Assembly (NCBI GenBank): GCA_900470285.1 | Contig: UCAG01000003.1 | Span: forward strand, 1 to 64,000 | DNA length: 64,000 nucleotides | Reading direction: 5' to 3' | DNA from: Hyphomicrobiales bacterium | GTDB taxonomy: Bacteria; Pseudomonadota; Alphaproteobacteria; Rhizobiales; Rhizobiaceae | Shown here: piece after piece, positions 9,406 to 19,200 of the stretch | How the letters are laid out: each line of letters begins with the position of its first letter | Numbering within the stretch: position 1 is the stretch's first letter | The notes under the pieces: model-generated | Told to the model about the DNA's origin: nothing | Database searches by the model: none | The model's input: only the letters and a program-made list of their open reading frames with translations | Position numbers and translations under genes: made by a program

Positions 9406-10890
9406 ATGAGTGACCAGCATTCGCATGACAAACAGAATAATGCAGCGGATATCCGGCCGAACCGTCTCGATAATTATCAGGATGTGTTTGCCGATCTGCA
9501 TCCGCCGCTCGACAAACATGAAGCACTGGTAGAAGCAGATCGCTGCTATTTCTGCTATGACGCACCATGTATGACGGCCTGCCCGACCCATATTGATATT
9601 CCGCAATTCATCCGCCAGATCGCAGGCGGCAATCCGCAGGGCGCAGCGCGTACCATTCTGAGCGAGAATATTCTCGGCGGCATGTGCGCCCGTGTCTGCC
9701 CGACTGAAACCCTGTGTGAAGAAGCCTGCGTACGTGAAGCGGCTGAAGGCAAACCGGTGCGCATCGGACTGTTGCAGCGCCATGCCACCGATCATCTGAT
9801 GGAAAGCGGTGTTCACCCTTTCACCCGTGCGCCGGTTACCGGCAAAAGCGTGGCGGTTGTTGGTGCAGGACCTGCCGGTCTTGCCTGCGCCCATGCACTG
9901 GCACGCGAAGGCCATACGGTGACAATTTTTGAAGCCCGCCCGAAAGGCGGCGGCCTCAATGAATATGGTATCGCCTCCTATAAAAGTGTTGATAATTTTG
10001 CTGCCCGCGAGTTGGAATTCATTCTGAAAATCGGCGGCATTACTATTGAAACCGGCAAAGCGCTGGGCAAAGACATTCAGCTCGATGCGTTACGCTCCGG
10101 TTATGATGCAGTGTTTCTGGGGCTCGGCCTTGGCGGCACAAACCGACTGCATATTGCCGGTGAAGATGCCGAGAATGTGCTGGATGCCGTGCGCACCATT
10201 GCAGAGTTACGTCAAAGCTCTGACCTTTCCCGCCTGAATATCGGTAAGAATATCGTCGTCATCGGCGGGGGAATGACTGCCATTGATATTGCTATCCAGA
10301 TCAAACGGCTGGGTGCGGAGAATGTAACGCTCGCCTATCGCCGTGACCGCGAACATATGAATGCCAGCCTCTATGAACAACAACTGGCGCAGATGGAAGG
10401 TGTGGTGATCCGTGATTGCCTGCAACCGGAAGAAATTCTGCTCAATGATCAGGGGCAGGCTGTTGCCATCTGTTTTGCGCAGACCGAGCAGCGCGAAGGC
10501 AAACTGGTTGCTACCGGTTCCACACTCACCTTAGCCGCCGATCAGATTTACAAAGCCATCGGCCAAAAGCTTGACGGCCAAGGTCTTGGTGCCAGCGGCA
10601 TGGAAATGTCCGGCGGACGCATCAAAATCGACACAGAAAACCGCACCAGTGTGAAAGGCATCTGGGCTGGCGGAGACTGTGTTGCAGGCGGTCAGGATCT
10701 GACTGTTGCCTCCGTGCAGGATGGCAAAATCGCAGCGCAATCCATCCATCAGCATCTCATGCAATTGCCGGAAGCCGTGAGCGGTTTTGCCGAGGCTGTA
10801 CTGGCAGCCAATCGCAAGGATTTGCCAAGCCTCTGGCCGCAAACTCCGTCCGTTCACACCCACGCGACCTCCCCGGCAAAGGATCACTGA
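9406..10890 (+). CDS. preT: NAD(P)-dependent dihydropyrimidine dehydrogenase, PreT subunit
   Basis: This is the electron-entry subunit of bacterial dihydropyrimidine dehydrogenase, which together with PreA reduces uracil and thymine to their 5,6-dihydro forms. Two N-terminal cysteine clusters for Fe-S centres are visible (CYFCYDAPCMTACPTHIDIP near residue 45, and CARVCPTETLCEEACVRE near 100). Two Rossmann motifs follow: VAVVGAGPAGLACAHAL for FAD and IVVIGGGMTAIDIA for NAD(P). The C-terminal GGDCVAGGQDLTVASVQDG closes the FAD site. The ATG at 9406 (494 aa) is chosen over an in-frame ATG at 9304 because AGGAG lies about ten bases upstream and the family begins here. preA starts one base after the stop codon. 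Confidence 0.93.
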   Translation: MSDQHSHDKQNNAADIRPNRLDNYQDVFADLHPPLDKHEALVEADRCYFCYDAPCMTACPTHIDIPQFIRQIAGGNPQGAARTILSENILGGMCARVCPTETLCEEACVREAAEGKPVRIGLLQRHATDHLMESGVHPFTRAPVTGKSVAVVGAGPAGLACAHALAREGHTVTIFEARPKGGGLNEYGIASYKSVDNFAARELEFILKIGGITIETGKALGKDIQLDALRSGYDAVFLGLGLGGTNRLHIAGEDAENVLDAVRTIAELRQSSDLSRLNIGKNIVVIGGGMTAIDIAIQIKRLGAENVTLAYRRDREHMNASLYEQQLAQMEGVVIRDCLQPEEILLNDQGQAVAICFAQTEQREGKLVATGSTLTLAADQIYKAIGQKLDGQGLGASGMEMSGGRIKIDTENRTSVKGIWAGGDCVAGGQDLTVASVQDGKIAAQSIHQHLMQLPEAVSGFAEAVLAANRKDLPSLWPQTPSVHTHATSPAKDH

Positions 10891-10891
10891 C

Positions 10892-12205
10892 ATGGCTGAT
10901 CTGACCACGAATTTTCTCGGTATCCGTTCCCCTAATCCGTTCTGGCTGGCCTCTGCCCCTCCAACTGACAAAGCCTACAATGTGGAGCGTGCTTTCAAGG
11001 CCGGTTGGGGTGGTGTTGTCTGGAAAACACTGGGGGCTGAAGGCCCGCCGGTCGTCAATGTCAACGGCCCGCGCTATGGTGCCATCTGGGGCGCTGATCG
11101 CAGATTGCTCGGTTTCAACAATATTGAGCTGATCACTGACCGCTCTCTGGAAATAAACCTGCGTGAGATGAAAGAGGTAAAAAGCCGCTGGCCTGACCGC
11201 GCGCTGATTGCTTCCATCATGGTACCTTGTGAAGAAGAGGCCTGGAAAGCTATTCTGCCACGGGTGGAAGAAACCGGTGCCGATGGTATTGAACTGAATT
11301 TCGGTTGTCCGCATGGTATGAGCGAGCGCGGCATGGGTGCCGCTGTCGGTCAGGTGCCGGAATATGTGGCGATGGTGGTGAAATGGTGCAAGCAATATAG
11401 CCGTATGCCGGTGATCACCAAGCTCACCCCGAATATCAGCGATATCCGTATGCCTGCGCGGGCTGCTAAAAATGCCGGAACCGATGCGGTATCGCTCATT
11501 AATACCATCAACTCCATTGTTTCCATTGACCTCGACAATTTTGCTCCGCAACCAAGCATTGACGGGCGCGGTTCCCATGGCGGCTATTGCGGCCCTGCGG
11601 TCAAACCGATTGCGCTCAATATGGTGGCGGAAATTGCCCGTGATCCGGAAACACGCGGATTGCCGATTTCCGGCATTGGCGGCATCACCACATGGCGCGA
11701 TGCAGCGGAATATATTTCGCTTGGCTGCGGCACGGTTCAGGTCTGCACGGCGGCCATGACCTATGGTTTCAAAGTTGTGCAGGAAATGATCGACGGCCTC
11801 TCCGACTGGATGGACAGCAAAGGCTACCACTCACTGGATGACTTCCGTGGCCGTGCTGCCCCGCAGGTCACCGACTGGCAATATCTCAACCTCAATTACA
11901 CTACCAAAGCGCGGATTGATCAGGATGCCTGCATCAAATGCGGCCGCTGTCACATTGCCTGCGAGGATACCTCCCATCAGGCAATTACTTCGATGGTGGA
12001 TGGCGTGCGCCATTTCGAGGTGATTGATGAAGAATGTGTCGGCTGCAATCTCTGCGTGAGCGTCTGTCCTGTGCAGGATTGTATCACCATGGAGCAGGTT
12101 TCAGGCATTGATCCGCGCACTAAAGAACCGATCAGCCCTGATTATGCCAACTGGACGACCCATCCGAACAATCCGATGGCCAAACACAAACAAGCGGCAG
12201 AATAG
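10892..12205 (+). CDS. preA: NAD-dependent dihydropyrimidine dehydrogenase, PreA subunit
   Basis: This is the catalytic FMN subunit, 437 residues. Residues 1-310 form a dihydroorotate-dehydrogenase-like barrel; GCPHGMSERGMGAAVGQ near residue 140 is the substrate loop with its conserved Cys, matching the NLSC region of mammalian DPD but with Gly in place of Ser. The C-terminus carries two [4Fe-4S] ferredoxin clusters, CIKCGRCHIAC and CVGCNLCVSVCPVQDC. The ATG at 10892, one base after the preT stop, is the correct start; the longer frame from 10787 would overlap preT. The two proteins form the PreTA complex. The gene ends convergently with the TetR regulator. Confidence 0.95.
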   Translation: MADLTTNFLGIRSPNPFWLASAPPTDKAYNVERAFKAGWGGVVWKTLGAEGPPVVNVNGPRYGAIWGADRRLLGFNNIELITDRSLEINLREMKEVKSRWPDRALIASIMVPCEEEAWKAILPRVEETGADGIELNFGCPHGMSERGMGAAVGQVPEYVAMVVKWCKQYSRMPVITKLTPNISDIRMPARAAKNAGTDAVSLINTINSIVSIDLDNFAPQPSIDGRGSHGGYCGPAVKPIALNMVAEIARDPETRGLPISGIGGITTWRDAAEYISLGCGTVQVCTAAMTYGFKVVQEMIDGLSDWMDSKGYHSLDDFRGRAAPQVTDWQYLNLNYTTKARIDQDACIKCGRCHIACEDTSHQAITSMVDGVRHFEVIDEECVGCNLCVSVCPVQDCITMEQVSGIDPRTKEPISPDYANWTTHPNNPMAKHKQAAE

Positions 12206-12251
12206 GAGCGGTAAACGGTGACAGGACAGGCAGTCATCACAACCCGTAAAA

Positions 12252-12285
12252 CAGAGAGCGGCAGAAATTATCCTGCCGCTGTCTT
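12252..12285. terminator. Probable terminator between preA and the TetR gene
   Basis: AGCGGCAG (12257-12264) pairs perfectly with CTGCCGCT (12273-12280) across an eight-base loop, followed by GTCTTTCCC. It lies between convergent genes; the T tract is short. Confidence 0.5.
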
Positions 12286-12307
12286 TCCCTGCTCAACCCC
12301 TCCCTGC

Positions 12308-12976
12308 TTAGCGGGGCCGGATACCGTTAAGCAGAATGGCACTGACCACCTGCACCGTGTTCTCACAGCAATCCGGCGCATCAAATTTTTCACCAAGCAC
12401 TGCGCGCAACTGCGTTTCAAAATCAGAATAATGCTGGGTTGTTGCCCAGATCGTAAAAATCAGATGATGCGGATCAGTCTTTGCCAACCTGCCCTCTTCC
12501 ATCCATTGCCCGATCATCGCCGCTTTCTCGTCCACCAGTTCGCGCATATCCTCTTTCAGGAACGCACCGATTGCCGGTGCGCCATGCATAATCTCATTCG
12601 CGAACAGGCGCGAAGCCGCAGGATTGCGAAACGCCATCTCGATCTTGTTACGGATATAAGCGCCAAGCTCTTCCAGCGGTTCGCCCTGCGGATCAATAGA
12701 CTGCAGCGAGGCCAGCCATTCTTCCATCGTCTGCTGCAAAACGGTGTTGTAAATATCTTCCTTGCGGCGGAAATAATACAGAAGATTAGGCTTCGACATG
12801 CCGGATTTCAGCGCGATCTGGTCGATGGTGGAACCGCGAAAACCATAGGTCGAGAACACATCCAACGCGGCTTCGAGAATGAGCTTGCGGTTCATTTCCT
12901 GAATACGCGACAGACTTTCAGGTTGTTCCTGCTGCATCACGGAAATGTCTTTAGCCGGTTTAGATTTCCGTACCAT
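12308..12976 (-). CDS. TetR-family regulator, RutR-like
   Basis: This is a 222-residue transcriptional regulator. The N-terminal helix-turn-helix reads ILEAALDVFSTYGFRGSTID, then IALKSGMSKPNLLYYFRRKEDIY, which is very close to RutR, the uracil/thymine-sensing regulator of E. coli. The C-terminal ligand domain has the RutR-like features FANEIMHGAP and WATTQHYSDFETQL. The ATG at 12976 is preferred to an upstream in-frame start at 13030 because GGGGAAGAG lies just before it. It sits between preTA and the downstream amidase/dihydropyrimidinase genes, so it most likely controls this pyrimidine cluster. The effector (uracil, thymine or a dihydro form) is inferred. Confidence 0.85.
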   Translation of the reverse strand: MVRKSKPAKDISVMQQEQPESLSRIQEMNRKLILEAALDVFSTYGFRGSTIDQIALKSGMSKPNLLYYFRRKEDIYNTVLQQTMEEWLASLQSIDPQGEPLEELGAYIRNKIEMAFRNPAASRLFANEIMHGAPAIGAFLKEDMRELVDEKAAMIGQWMEEGRLAKTDPHHLIFTIWATTQHYSDFETQLRAVLGEKFDAPDCCENTVQVVSAILLNGIRPR

Positions 12977-13330
12977 GCTGCTCTTCCCCGCATTTTCATA
13001 CTGCCTGCAAATATAATGCGTTACAGGCAAATTCGGCCACCGATATTCTCTTGTCCTGAACGGATTTTAGTGGATGATACAGCAGCCGGTTTCCGGCAAC
13101 GGAAGCAAGCCGGTTTCATAAAATACTCCGCAACAGAACGGAGCAGTAATCAACGTGTTTTTGGGGAAACAATCAAGGCTCTTTTTGTGCGGCCTCTGAC
13201 AAGGCTGCGCTTATTACGCCAAAACGCATCATCTTTCACGATGCGCTGAATGAGGAGGAAATCCACATGCCGTCTCCCCGCGCCTTTATGAACTTATCAT
13301 GATTAATACAGACCGCATACGGAAACAGAC
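12977..13330. other. Intergenic region between rutR-like gene and amidase, with a possible leader peptide
   Basis: These 354 bases separate two divergent genes. CTCCG-N8-CGGAG near 13125-13145 and CGCATC-N9-GATGCG near 13222-13243 are small hairpins. A strong ribosome binding site (GAGGAGG, 13252-13258) stands eight bases before an ATG at 13267 that opens an 11-codon frame (MPSPRAFMNLS) ending at 13302, 28 bases before the amidase start. No clear RutR-type dyad was found. Confidence 0.45.
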
Positions 13331-14581
13331 ATGAACACGCATCTGAACAGCAATCTCAAAACCAATGCTGACCGCCTCTGGGACAGCCTGATGGATATGG
13401 CCAAAATCGGCCCCGGCATCTCAACAGGCAATAATCGCCAGACACTGACCGATGAAGACCGTGAAGGCAGGCTGCTTTTTCAGAAGTGGTGTGAAGATGC
13501 CGGCATGACCATGAGCATCGACACGATGGGCAATATGTTTGCTCGCCGCGAGGGCAGTGATCCGTCGCTGCCGCCGGTGATGCTCGGCAGCCATCTCGAT
13601 ACACAGCCGACCGGCGGGAAATTCGACGGCGTGCTTGGCGTGCTCGGCGGGCTGGAAGTGGTGCGCACCCTCAATGATCTCGGCATTAAAACCCGCCATC
13701 CGATTGAAGTGGTGAACTGGACCAATGAAGAAGGTGCACGTTTTGCCCCTGCCATGCTTGCCTCCGGTGTTTTTGCCGGTCTTTTTGATGAAGCGTGGGC
13801 AAAATCCCGCACCGATGCGGAAGGTAAAACGGTTGGCGAAGAACTGAAGCGCATCGGCTTTGAAGGTTCTGTGCCAACGGCCAAGCGCCCGATCAAAGCC
13901 TATTATGAGCTGCATATTGAACAAGGCCCTATCCTTGAAGACGAAGGGCTGGATATCGGTATTGTCACCCATGGTCAGGGGCTGAAATGGCTGCAGATTA
14001 CACTGACCGGTAAGGAAGCCCATACCGGCTCAACGCCAATGCGCAAACGTGTGAATGCAGGACTTGGCATGGCACGCATTACCGAACGCGTGGATGAAAT
14101 CGCATGGGAACACGCGCCAAACGGCGTGGGTGCTGTCGGCTATGCCCATATCAGCCCGAATTCACGTAATATCATTCCGGGCACCGCTGTATTCGTCGCG
14201 GATTTCCGTAATCCGGACAAAGAGGAACTCGCCATTATGGTGCAAAAGCTGGAGAAATCCGTTGCAGAAATCTGCGAGAAAATCGGCCTGACCTATCAGA
14301 TTGAAGAAGTCGGTGCGTTTGATCCCGTTTCCTTTGATGAGGCCTGCCTCTCGACCATTCGTCAGGCAACCGAGCGTCTCGGACTGACACATCGCAATAT
14401 TATTTCCGGTGCCGGTCATGATGCCTGCTGGATTAATCAGGTTGCACCATCGGCCATGATTATGTGCCCTTGTGTTGATGGTCTGAGTCATAATGAGGCG
14501 GAAGATATCAGCAAAGAATGGGCTGGCAACGGCGCGGATGTGTTGTTGCATGCGGCATTGGAGACCGCTGAAATCGTATAA
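13331..14581 (+). CDS. Zn-dependent hydantoinase/carbamoylase-family amidase (beta-ureidopropionase type)
   Basis: This 416-residue enzyme of the M20/M28-like AmaB/PydC family hydrolyses N-carbamoyl amino acids; in this context the expected reaction is N-carbamoyl-beta-alanine to beta-alanine, CO2 and ammonia. Metal and substrate motifs are LGSHLDTQPTGGKFDGVLGV near residue 85, NWTNEEGARFAPAM near 130, YYELHIEQGPILE near 195, TGKEAHTGSTPM near 230, and GAGHDACWINQ plus GLSHNEAEDI near the C-terminus. Length and motifs are normal. It is followed 93 bases later by the dihydropyrimidinase gene, with which it performs the last two steps of reductive pyrimidine breakdown. Confidence 0.92.
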   Translation: MNTHLNSNLKTNADRLWDSLMDMAKIGPGISTGNNRQTLTDEDREGRLLFQKWCEDAGMTMSIDTMGNMFARREGSDPSLPPVMLGSHLDTQPTGGKFDGVLGVLGGLEVVRTLNDLGIKTRHPIEVVNWTNEEGARFAPAMLASGVFAGLFDEAWAKSRTDAEGKTVGEELKRIGFEGSVPTAKRPIKAYYELHIEQGPILEDEGLDIGIVTHGQGLKWLQITLTGKEAHTGSTPMRKRVNAGLGMARITERVDEIAWEHAPNGVGAVGYAHISPNSRNIIPGTAVFVADFRNPDKEELAIMVQKLEKSVAEICEKIGLTYQIEEVGAFDPVSFDEACLSTIRQATERLGLTHRNIISGAGHDACWINQVAPSAMIMCPCVDGLSHNEAEDISKEWAGNGADVLLHAALETAEIV

Positions 14582-14674
14582 ATATCTGCTCCGGTATGAG
14601 CCATTCATGCCGGAGCCTCACCCTTTCCTGTCAATTCGCATCTGTTCGCAAAAAACCATAAGGGGAAACGAACA

Positions 14675-16171
14675 ATGTCACATTCCGGATCGCATACCAA
14701 GTCACAGGCAGATAACAAAACCACACTGATTAAAGGCGGTAAAATCGTTACCGCAGACCGCTCTTACGATGCCGATATCCTGATCGCAGACGGCAAAATC
14801 GCCGCTATCGGCCATGATTTGCAAGGCGACACCACGATTGATGTGCATGGCTGTCTGATTATGCCGGGGGGCATTGATCCCCATACCCATCTGGAAATGC
14901 CGTTTATGGGCACCCATAGTTCCGATGATTTTGACAGCGGCACCGCAGCTGCACTGGCTGGCGGCACCACAATGGTGGTGGATTTTGTGCTACCCTCACC
15001 GGAGGGTAATTTGCTGGAAGCTTTGCAGGACTGGTTTCAGAAAGCAGGCAAAGCACGCATTGACTATTCCTTCCACATGGCTGTCACCGGCTGGAGCGAG
15101 CGCTGCTACAATGAAATGCCTGAAGTGGTGGCACGCGGCGTCAATACATTCAAACATTTCATGGCCTATAAAGGCGCATTGATGGTCAATGATGACGAGA
15201 TGTTTGCCTCTTTCCGCCGCTGTGCGGAAATCGGTGCCATGCCGCTCGTGCATGCAGAGAATGGCGATATTGTCGCCCAATTACAGCAAAATCTGCTGGC
15301 AGCAGGCAATACAGGACCTGAAGCGCATAGCTATTCCCGTCCGCCGGAAGTGGAAGGCGAAGCCACCAATCGCGCTATCATGATTGCCGATCAGGCAGGC
15401 GTACCACTTTATGTGGTGCATGTTTCCTGCGAACAGGCGCATGAAGCCATACGCCGTGCGCGCCAGAAAGGTATGCGTGTTTATGGCGAACCGCTGATAC
15501 AACATCTGACACTGGATGAGAGCGAATATCAGAATAAAAACTGGGACTATGCGGCACGGCGCGTGATGTCACCACCGTTTCGCGACAAGATCAATCAGGA
15601 CAGTCTCTGGGCGGGTTTAAGTGCCGGTAGCCTGCAATGTGTGGCCACCGACCATTGTGCCTTCACCACCGAACAAAAGCGACACGGTGTTGGCAATTTC
15701 ACCAAAATCCCCAACGGTACCGCAGGACTGGAAGAACGTCTGCCGGTACTCTGGACAACAGGTGTGCGCACCGGTCGTCTGACCGAGAATGAATTTGTCG
15801 CTGTCACCTCCACCAATGCGGCGAAAATTCTCAACATTTATCCGCGCAAAGGGGCAGTGCTGGAGGGTTCGGATGCCGACCTCATCATCTGGGATCCGAA
15901 TGCAACCAAGACAATCTCGGCGAAGCATCAGCATTCGGCGATTGATTACAATGTGTTTGAAGGTATGAAAGTGACCGGCCTGCCACGTATGACCATCAGC
16001 GGCGGGCGCGTTGCCTATGCGCAGGGAAAAATTCTGGCAGAGCCTGGTGACGGGCGCTTCATTGAGCGCGCACCGAACACACCACAGCAGCAGGCTTTGT
16101 CGGTCTGGAAAGAGGTAGTAGCACCACGCAAAGTGGAACGCGATCCGGCGCTGATGCCGATTGGTGTGTGA
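14675..16171 (+). CDS. hydA: Dihydropyrimidinase (D-hydantoinase)
   Basis: This 498-residue cyclic amidohydrolase opens dihydrouracil or dihydrothymine to the N-carbamoyl-beta-amino acid. Metal-centre motifs of the family are present: GGIDPHTHLEMPFMG near residue 65 (two His), HFMAYKGALM near 160 (the Lys that becomes carboxylated), LVHAENGD and VVHVSCEQAHEAI (two further His) and ATDHCAFT (Asp). The start at 14675 has AAGGGG about ten bases upstream. It completes the pathway PreTA, HydA, amidase encoded from 9.4 to 16.2 kb. It ends at a strong bidirectional terminator. Confidence 0.95.
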   Translation: MSHSGSHTKSQADNKTTLIKGGKIVTADRSYDADILIADGKIAAIGHDLQGDTTIDVHGCLIMPGGIDPHTHLEMPFMGTHSSDDFDSGTAAALAGGTTMVVDFVLPSPEGNLLEALQDWFQKAGKARIDYSFHMAVTGWSERCYNEMPEVVARGVNTFKHFMAYKGALMVNDDEMFASFRRCAEIGAMPLVHAENGDIVAQLQQNLLAAGNTGPEAHSYSRPPEVEGEATNRAIMIADQAGVPLYVVHVSCEQAHEAIRRARQKGMRVYGEPLIQHLTLDESEYQNKNWDYAARRVMSPPFRDKINQDSLWAGLSAGSLQCVATDHCAFTTEQKRHGVGNFTKIPNGTAGLEERLPVLWTTGVRTGRLTENEFVAVTSTNAAKILNIYPRKGAVLEGSDADLIIWDPNATKTISAKHQHSAIDYNVFEGMKVTGLPRMTISGGRVAYAQGKILAEPGDGRFIERAPNTPQQQALSVWKEVVAPRKVERDPALMPIGV

Positions 16172-16189
16172 CCACTTATAAAACTTATG

Positions 16190-16228
16190 AAAATGGCGGG
16201 ATTCTTCAATAAGAATCCCGCCATTTTT
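16190..16228. terminator. Bidirectional terminator between hydA and the RND permease gene
   Basis: A 17-base-pair perfect stem (16190-16206 with 16211-16227) with loop CAAT, flanked by A and T tracts, lies between two convergent genes. Confidence 0.93.
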
Positions 16229-16230
16229 AT

Positions 16231-19200
16231 TTATTCTGGTTTCATTTCCAACGTGGCCGCATGAGTCAGCTCACGATCCAGACGTTTTTCTTCATCGCTT
16301 TTCGGCTTGGTGAAACGACCAAGCAGCAGATAGGCAACCGGTGTCACATAAAGTGTGGCAATGGTTGCCAGACCGAGACCGCCAACAATAATCCAGCCCA
16401 GCGCGATACGGGCTTCCGCACCGGCGCCGGAAGCAATGACCAGCGGAATACCGCCAAGTACCGCACAGATCATCGTCATACAGACCGGACGCAGGCGGAT
16501 ATTCGACGCCTCTTCCACGGCCTCCCGCAAAGACAGACCACGATCACGCAGCTGATCGGCAAACTCCACGATAAGAATACCGTTTTTCGCCATGATACCG
16601 ACCAGCAGTACCAACCCGATCTGGCTGTAAACATTAAGACTGGTGCCGGTGAGGATCAGCGCCACAATGGCACAGCCCAATCCCAGCGGTACAGTCGCCA
16701 TTACGATCAGCGCGCTGATAAAACTTTCAAACTGCGCGGCCAGTACCAGCAGAATGATCACCACCGCAAAACCGAACACCAGAAACAGACCGGTCGAGGT
16801 TTCGCCCAGCGTTGCGGCTTCAGCCAGCGGCACCATCTGCACACCGGCAGGCAGCAATGGCGCTGCCAGTTCCTGCACGGTTTTATAGGCATCGCCCAGA
16901 GCAAAATCACTGCTCAGACCTGAGGTAATCGCAATGGAACGCAGGCGCTGTTCACGCGCCAGCTGCGGCGGCACTGCAATTTCCCTTACCGATGCAATCG
17001 TTGCCATCGAGACATAACGGCCGTCACCGGTACGCATAAAGACATTTTCCAGATCCGTCGGATCATTGATCGGATTGGACGTCGCCATCATCTTCACATC
17101 ATAGGAACGGTCACCGATATAGACCGCGCCGATCCTGCGGCCATCGAGCACCGACTGCACCGCATTGGCGAGACCGGTAATATCAATACCGAGATCCGAT
17201 GCCCGCTCGCGGTCAATCTGTACCGAAAGCTGCGGCTGCGTTGCGTCCACCGACAGGCGCGGCTGCTGAAAGCGCGGATCTTTCTCCATCTCCGCCAGCA
17301 AAGCGCGGGTTACCGGCTGGATCGTTGCATAATCATTGCCGACCAGCGTGAACTGCAAACCATTACCGGCACCGCGAATACCCAGACTGTTTGGTTGCAG
17401 AGTAAACGCACGCACGCCGGTGATCGGACGCAGACGCTGATTAATATCGGCAACAATCTCCTGTTGTTTACGGTCGCGCTCCGACCAGTCTGCCAGCGTC
17501 AGCACCATAAAGCCGTTATTGGATGCCCCGCCGGAACCGGCAATAGCATAGGAATTTACGATTTCGCCATTATCGCGCAACGGTTTGAGCACCGTGTCAA
17601 TCTGTTCAAGTTGCGAGCGCAGAAAATCAATACTGATGCCCTGCGGACCTGAAATACGCAGCATAACAGCAGAACGATCCTCATTCGGGGTCAGTTCCTG
17701 ACGCAAAGTCGTATAGGCACTTAACGAGAAGAAGGCGAAGACCAGAGCAGCCGCAACCACAATCCACGGTGCATTAAGACACCAATGCAGACTACGGCGA
17801 TAAAATTGTGCCAGACCGGTACTGACACGGTAGACAAGTCCGCGCGGTTTATCTGTTCCGGTTTCATGAGCGATACTTTCCGCCGTCAGAAACCGCGAGG
17901 CCAGCATCGGACAAAGCGTTAGCGCCACAACCGATGACAGCAGCACGGCAATAGCCAGCACAAAACCGAACTCACGGAACAAGCCGCCAGCCTGTCCGGG
18001 CAAGAAGGAGATCGGCACGAACACCGCAACCAGTGTCAGTGTTGTGGCAATAACCGCAAAGAACACTTCTTGTGTGCCGAGCACCGCAGCCGCACGCGGC
18101 CCCAGCCCCATTGAGCGACGGCGAACAATATTCTCCAGCACCACAATCGCATCATCCACCACCAGACCGGTTGCCAAAACCAGCGCCAGTAGGGTCAGAA
18201 TATTGATCGAAAAACCTGCCAGATAAATCGCCGCAACAGTACCGACCAGCGCCACAGGAATGGAAACCGTAGGGATCAATGTCGCACGGATATCGCGCAG
18301 GAACATATAGATGACAGCGATAACAATGAGGATCGCCGCTATCAGCGCGATTTCCACCTCATGCATAGCACCACGGATGAAGTTCGCATCATCACTGGTC
18401 ACCCGCATTGTCATGCCTTCGGGCAATGTCTTATTCAGGCGCTCAACTTCCGCACGAATACCGTCCGAAATATCCAAGGTGTTGGACTGTGCCTGACGGA
18501 TAATGCCAAGACCGATACTGTTACGGCCATTATTGAGCACTGCCGAACTTTCAATATCCGGCCCCAATGTGACATTGGCGACATCACGAATGCGGGTCTG
18601 CCCTTTGATGATAATATTCTCAAAATCCTGTGGCGAGGAAACCGACGCTGTGGCGCGTACCACAATCGCCTGAGAAGCGCTGCGCAATGATCCGGCGGGC
18701 TGATCCAGCGCCATAGAAGCAAGTGCTGAGCTGACATCGGCAAAGGTCAGGCCATAGCTGGCCAGACGTTTATGATCGATATCAATACGGAAAATCTTGT
18801 CACGATCGCCATAGGTTTCCACATCGGCAACACCGGGCACTGCGGAAAGCACATCGACAATCTGATCTTCCACAATCACCGTCATATCATCAACGCTGAG
18901 TGTTTCAGACGCAATCGCCAGACGCATTACCGCATCGGCATTGGAATCCGCCTTGATAATACGCGACGCATCAGCCTCTTCCGGCATCTGGTTGGCCACG
19001 CGCGAGATCGAGTCACGCATATCGGCGGCGGCAACATTGATGTCCACACCATCATTGAACTCAACCGTCACGCGGCTGCGGCCAAATGATGAAGTTGATG
19101 AAATATTCTTCACACCGGAAACACGGGCAACTTCATTTTCCAGAACCTGCGTGACCTCACGGTCAACAGTTTCTGCAGATGCACCGTCAAAAGTAGTACT

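Noticed and set aside
9244-9915. Minus-strand ORF of 223 codons at the preT start
   Set aside because: It overlaps the Fe-S region of preT in antisense and has no motif of its own.
10757-11830. 357-codon minus-strand ORF
   Set aside because: It is antisense to preA, whose FMN and Fe-S motifs are unambiguous.
12218-13249. 343-codon plus-strand ORF across the TetR gene
   Set aside because: It is antisense to the RutR-like gene, whose helix-turn-helix is clear, and has no recognisable domain or ribosome binding site.
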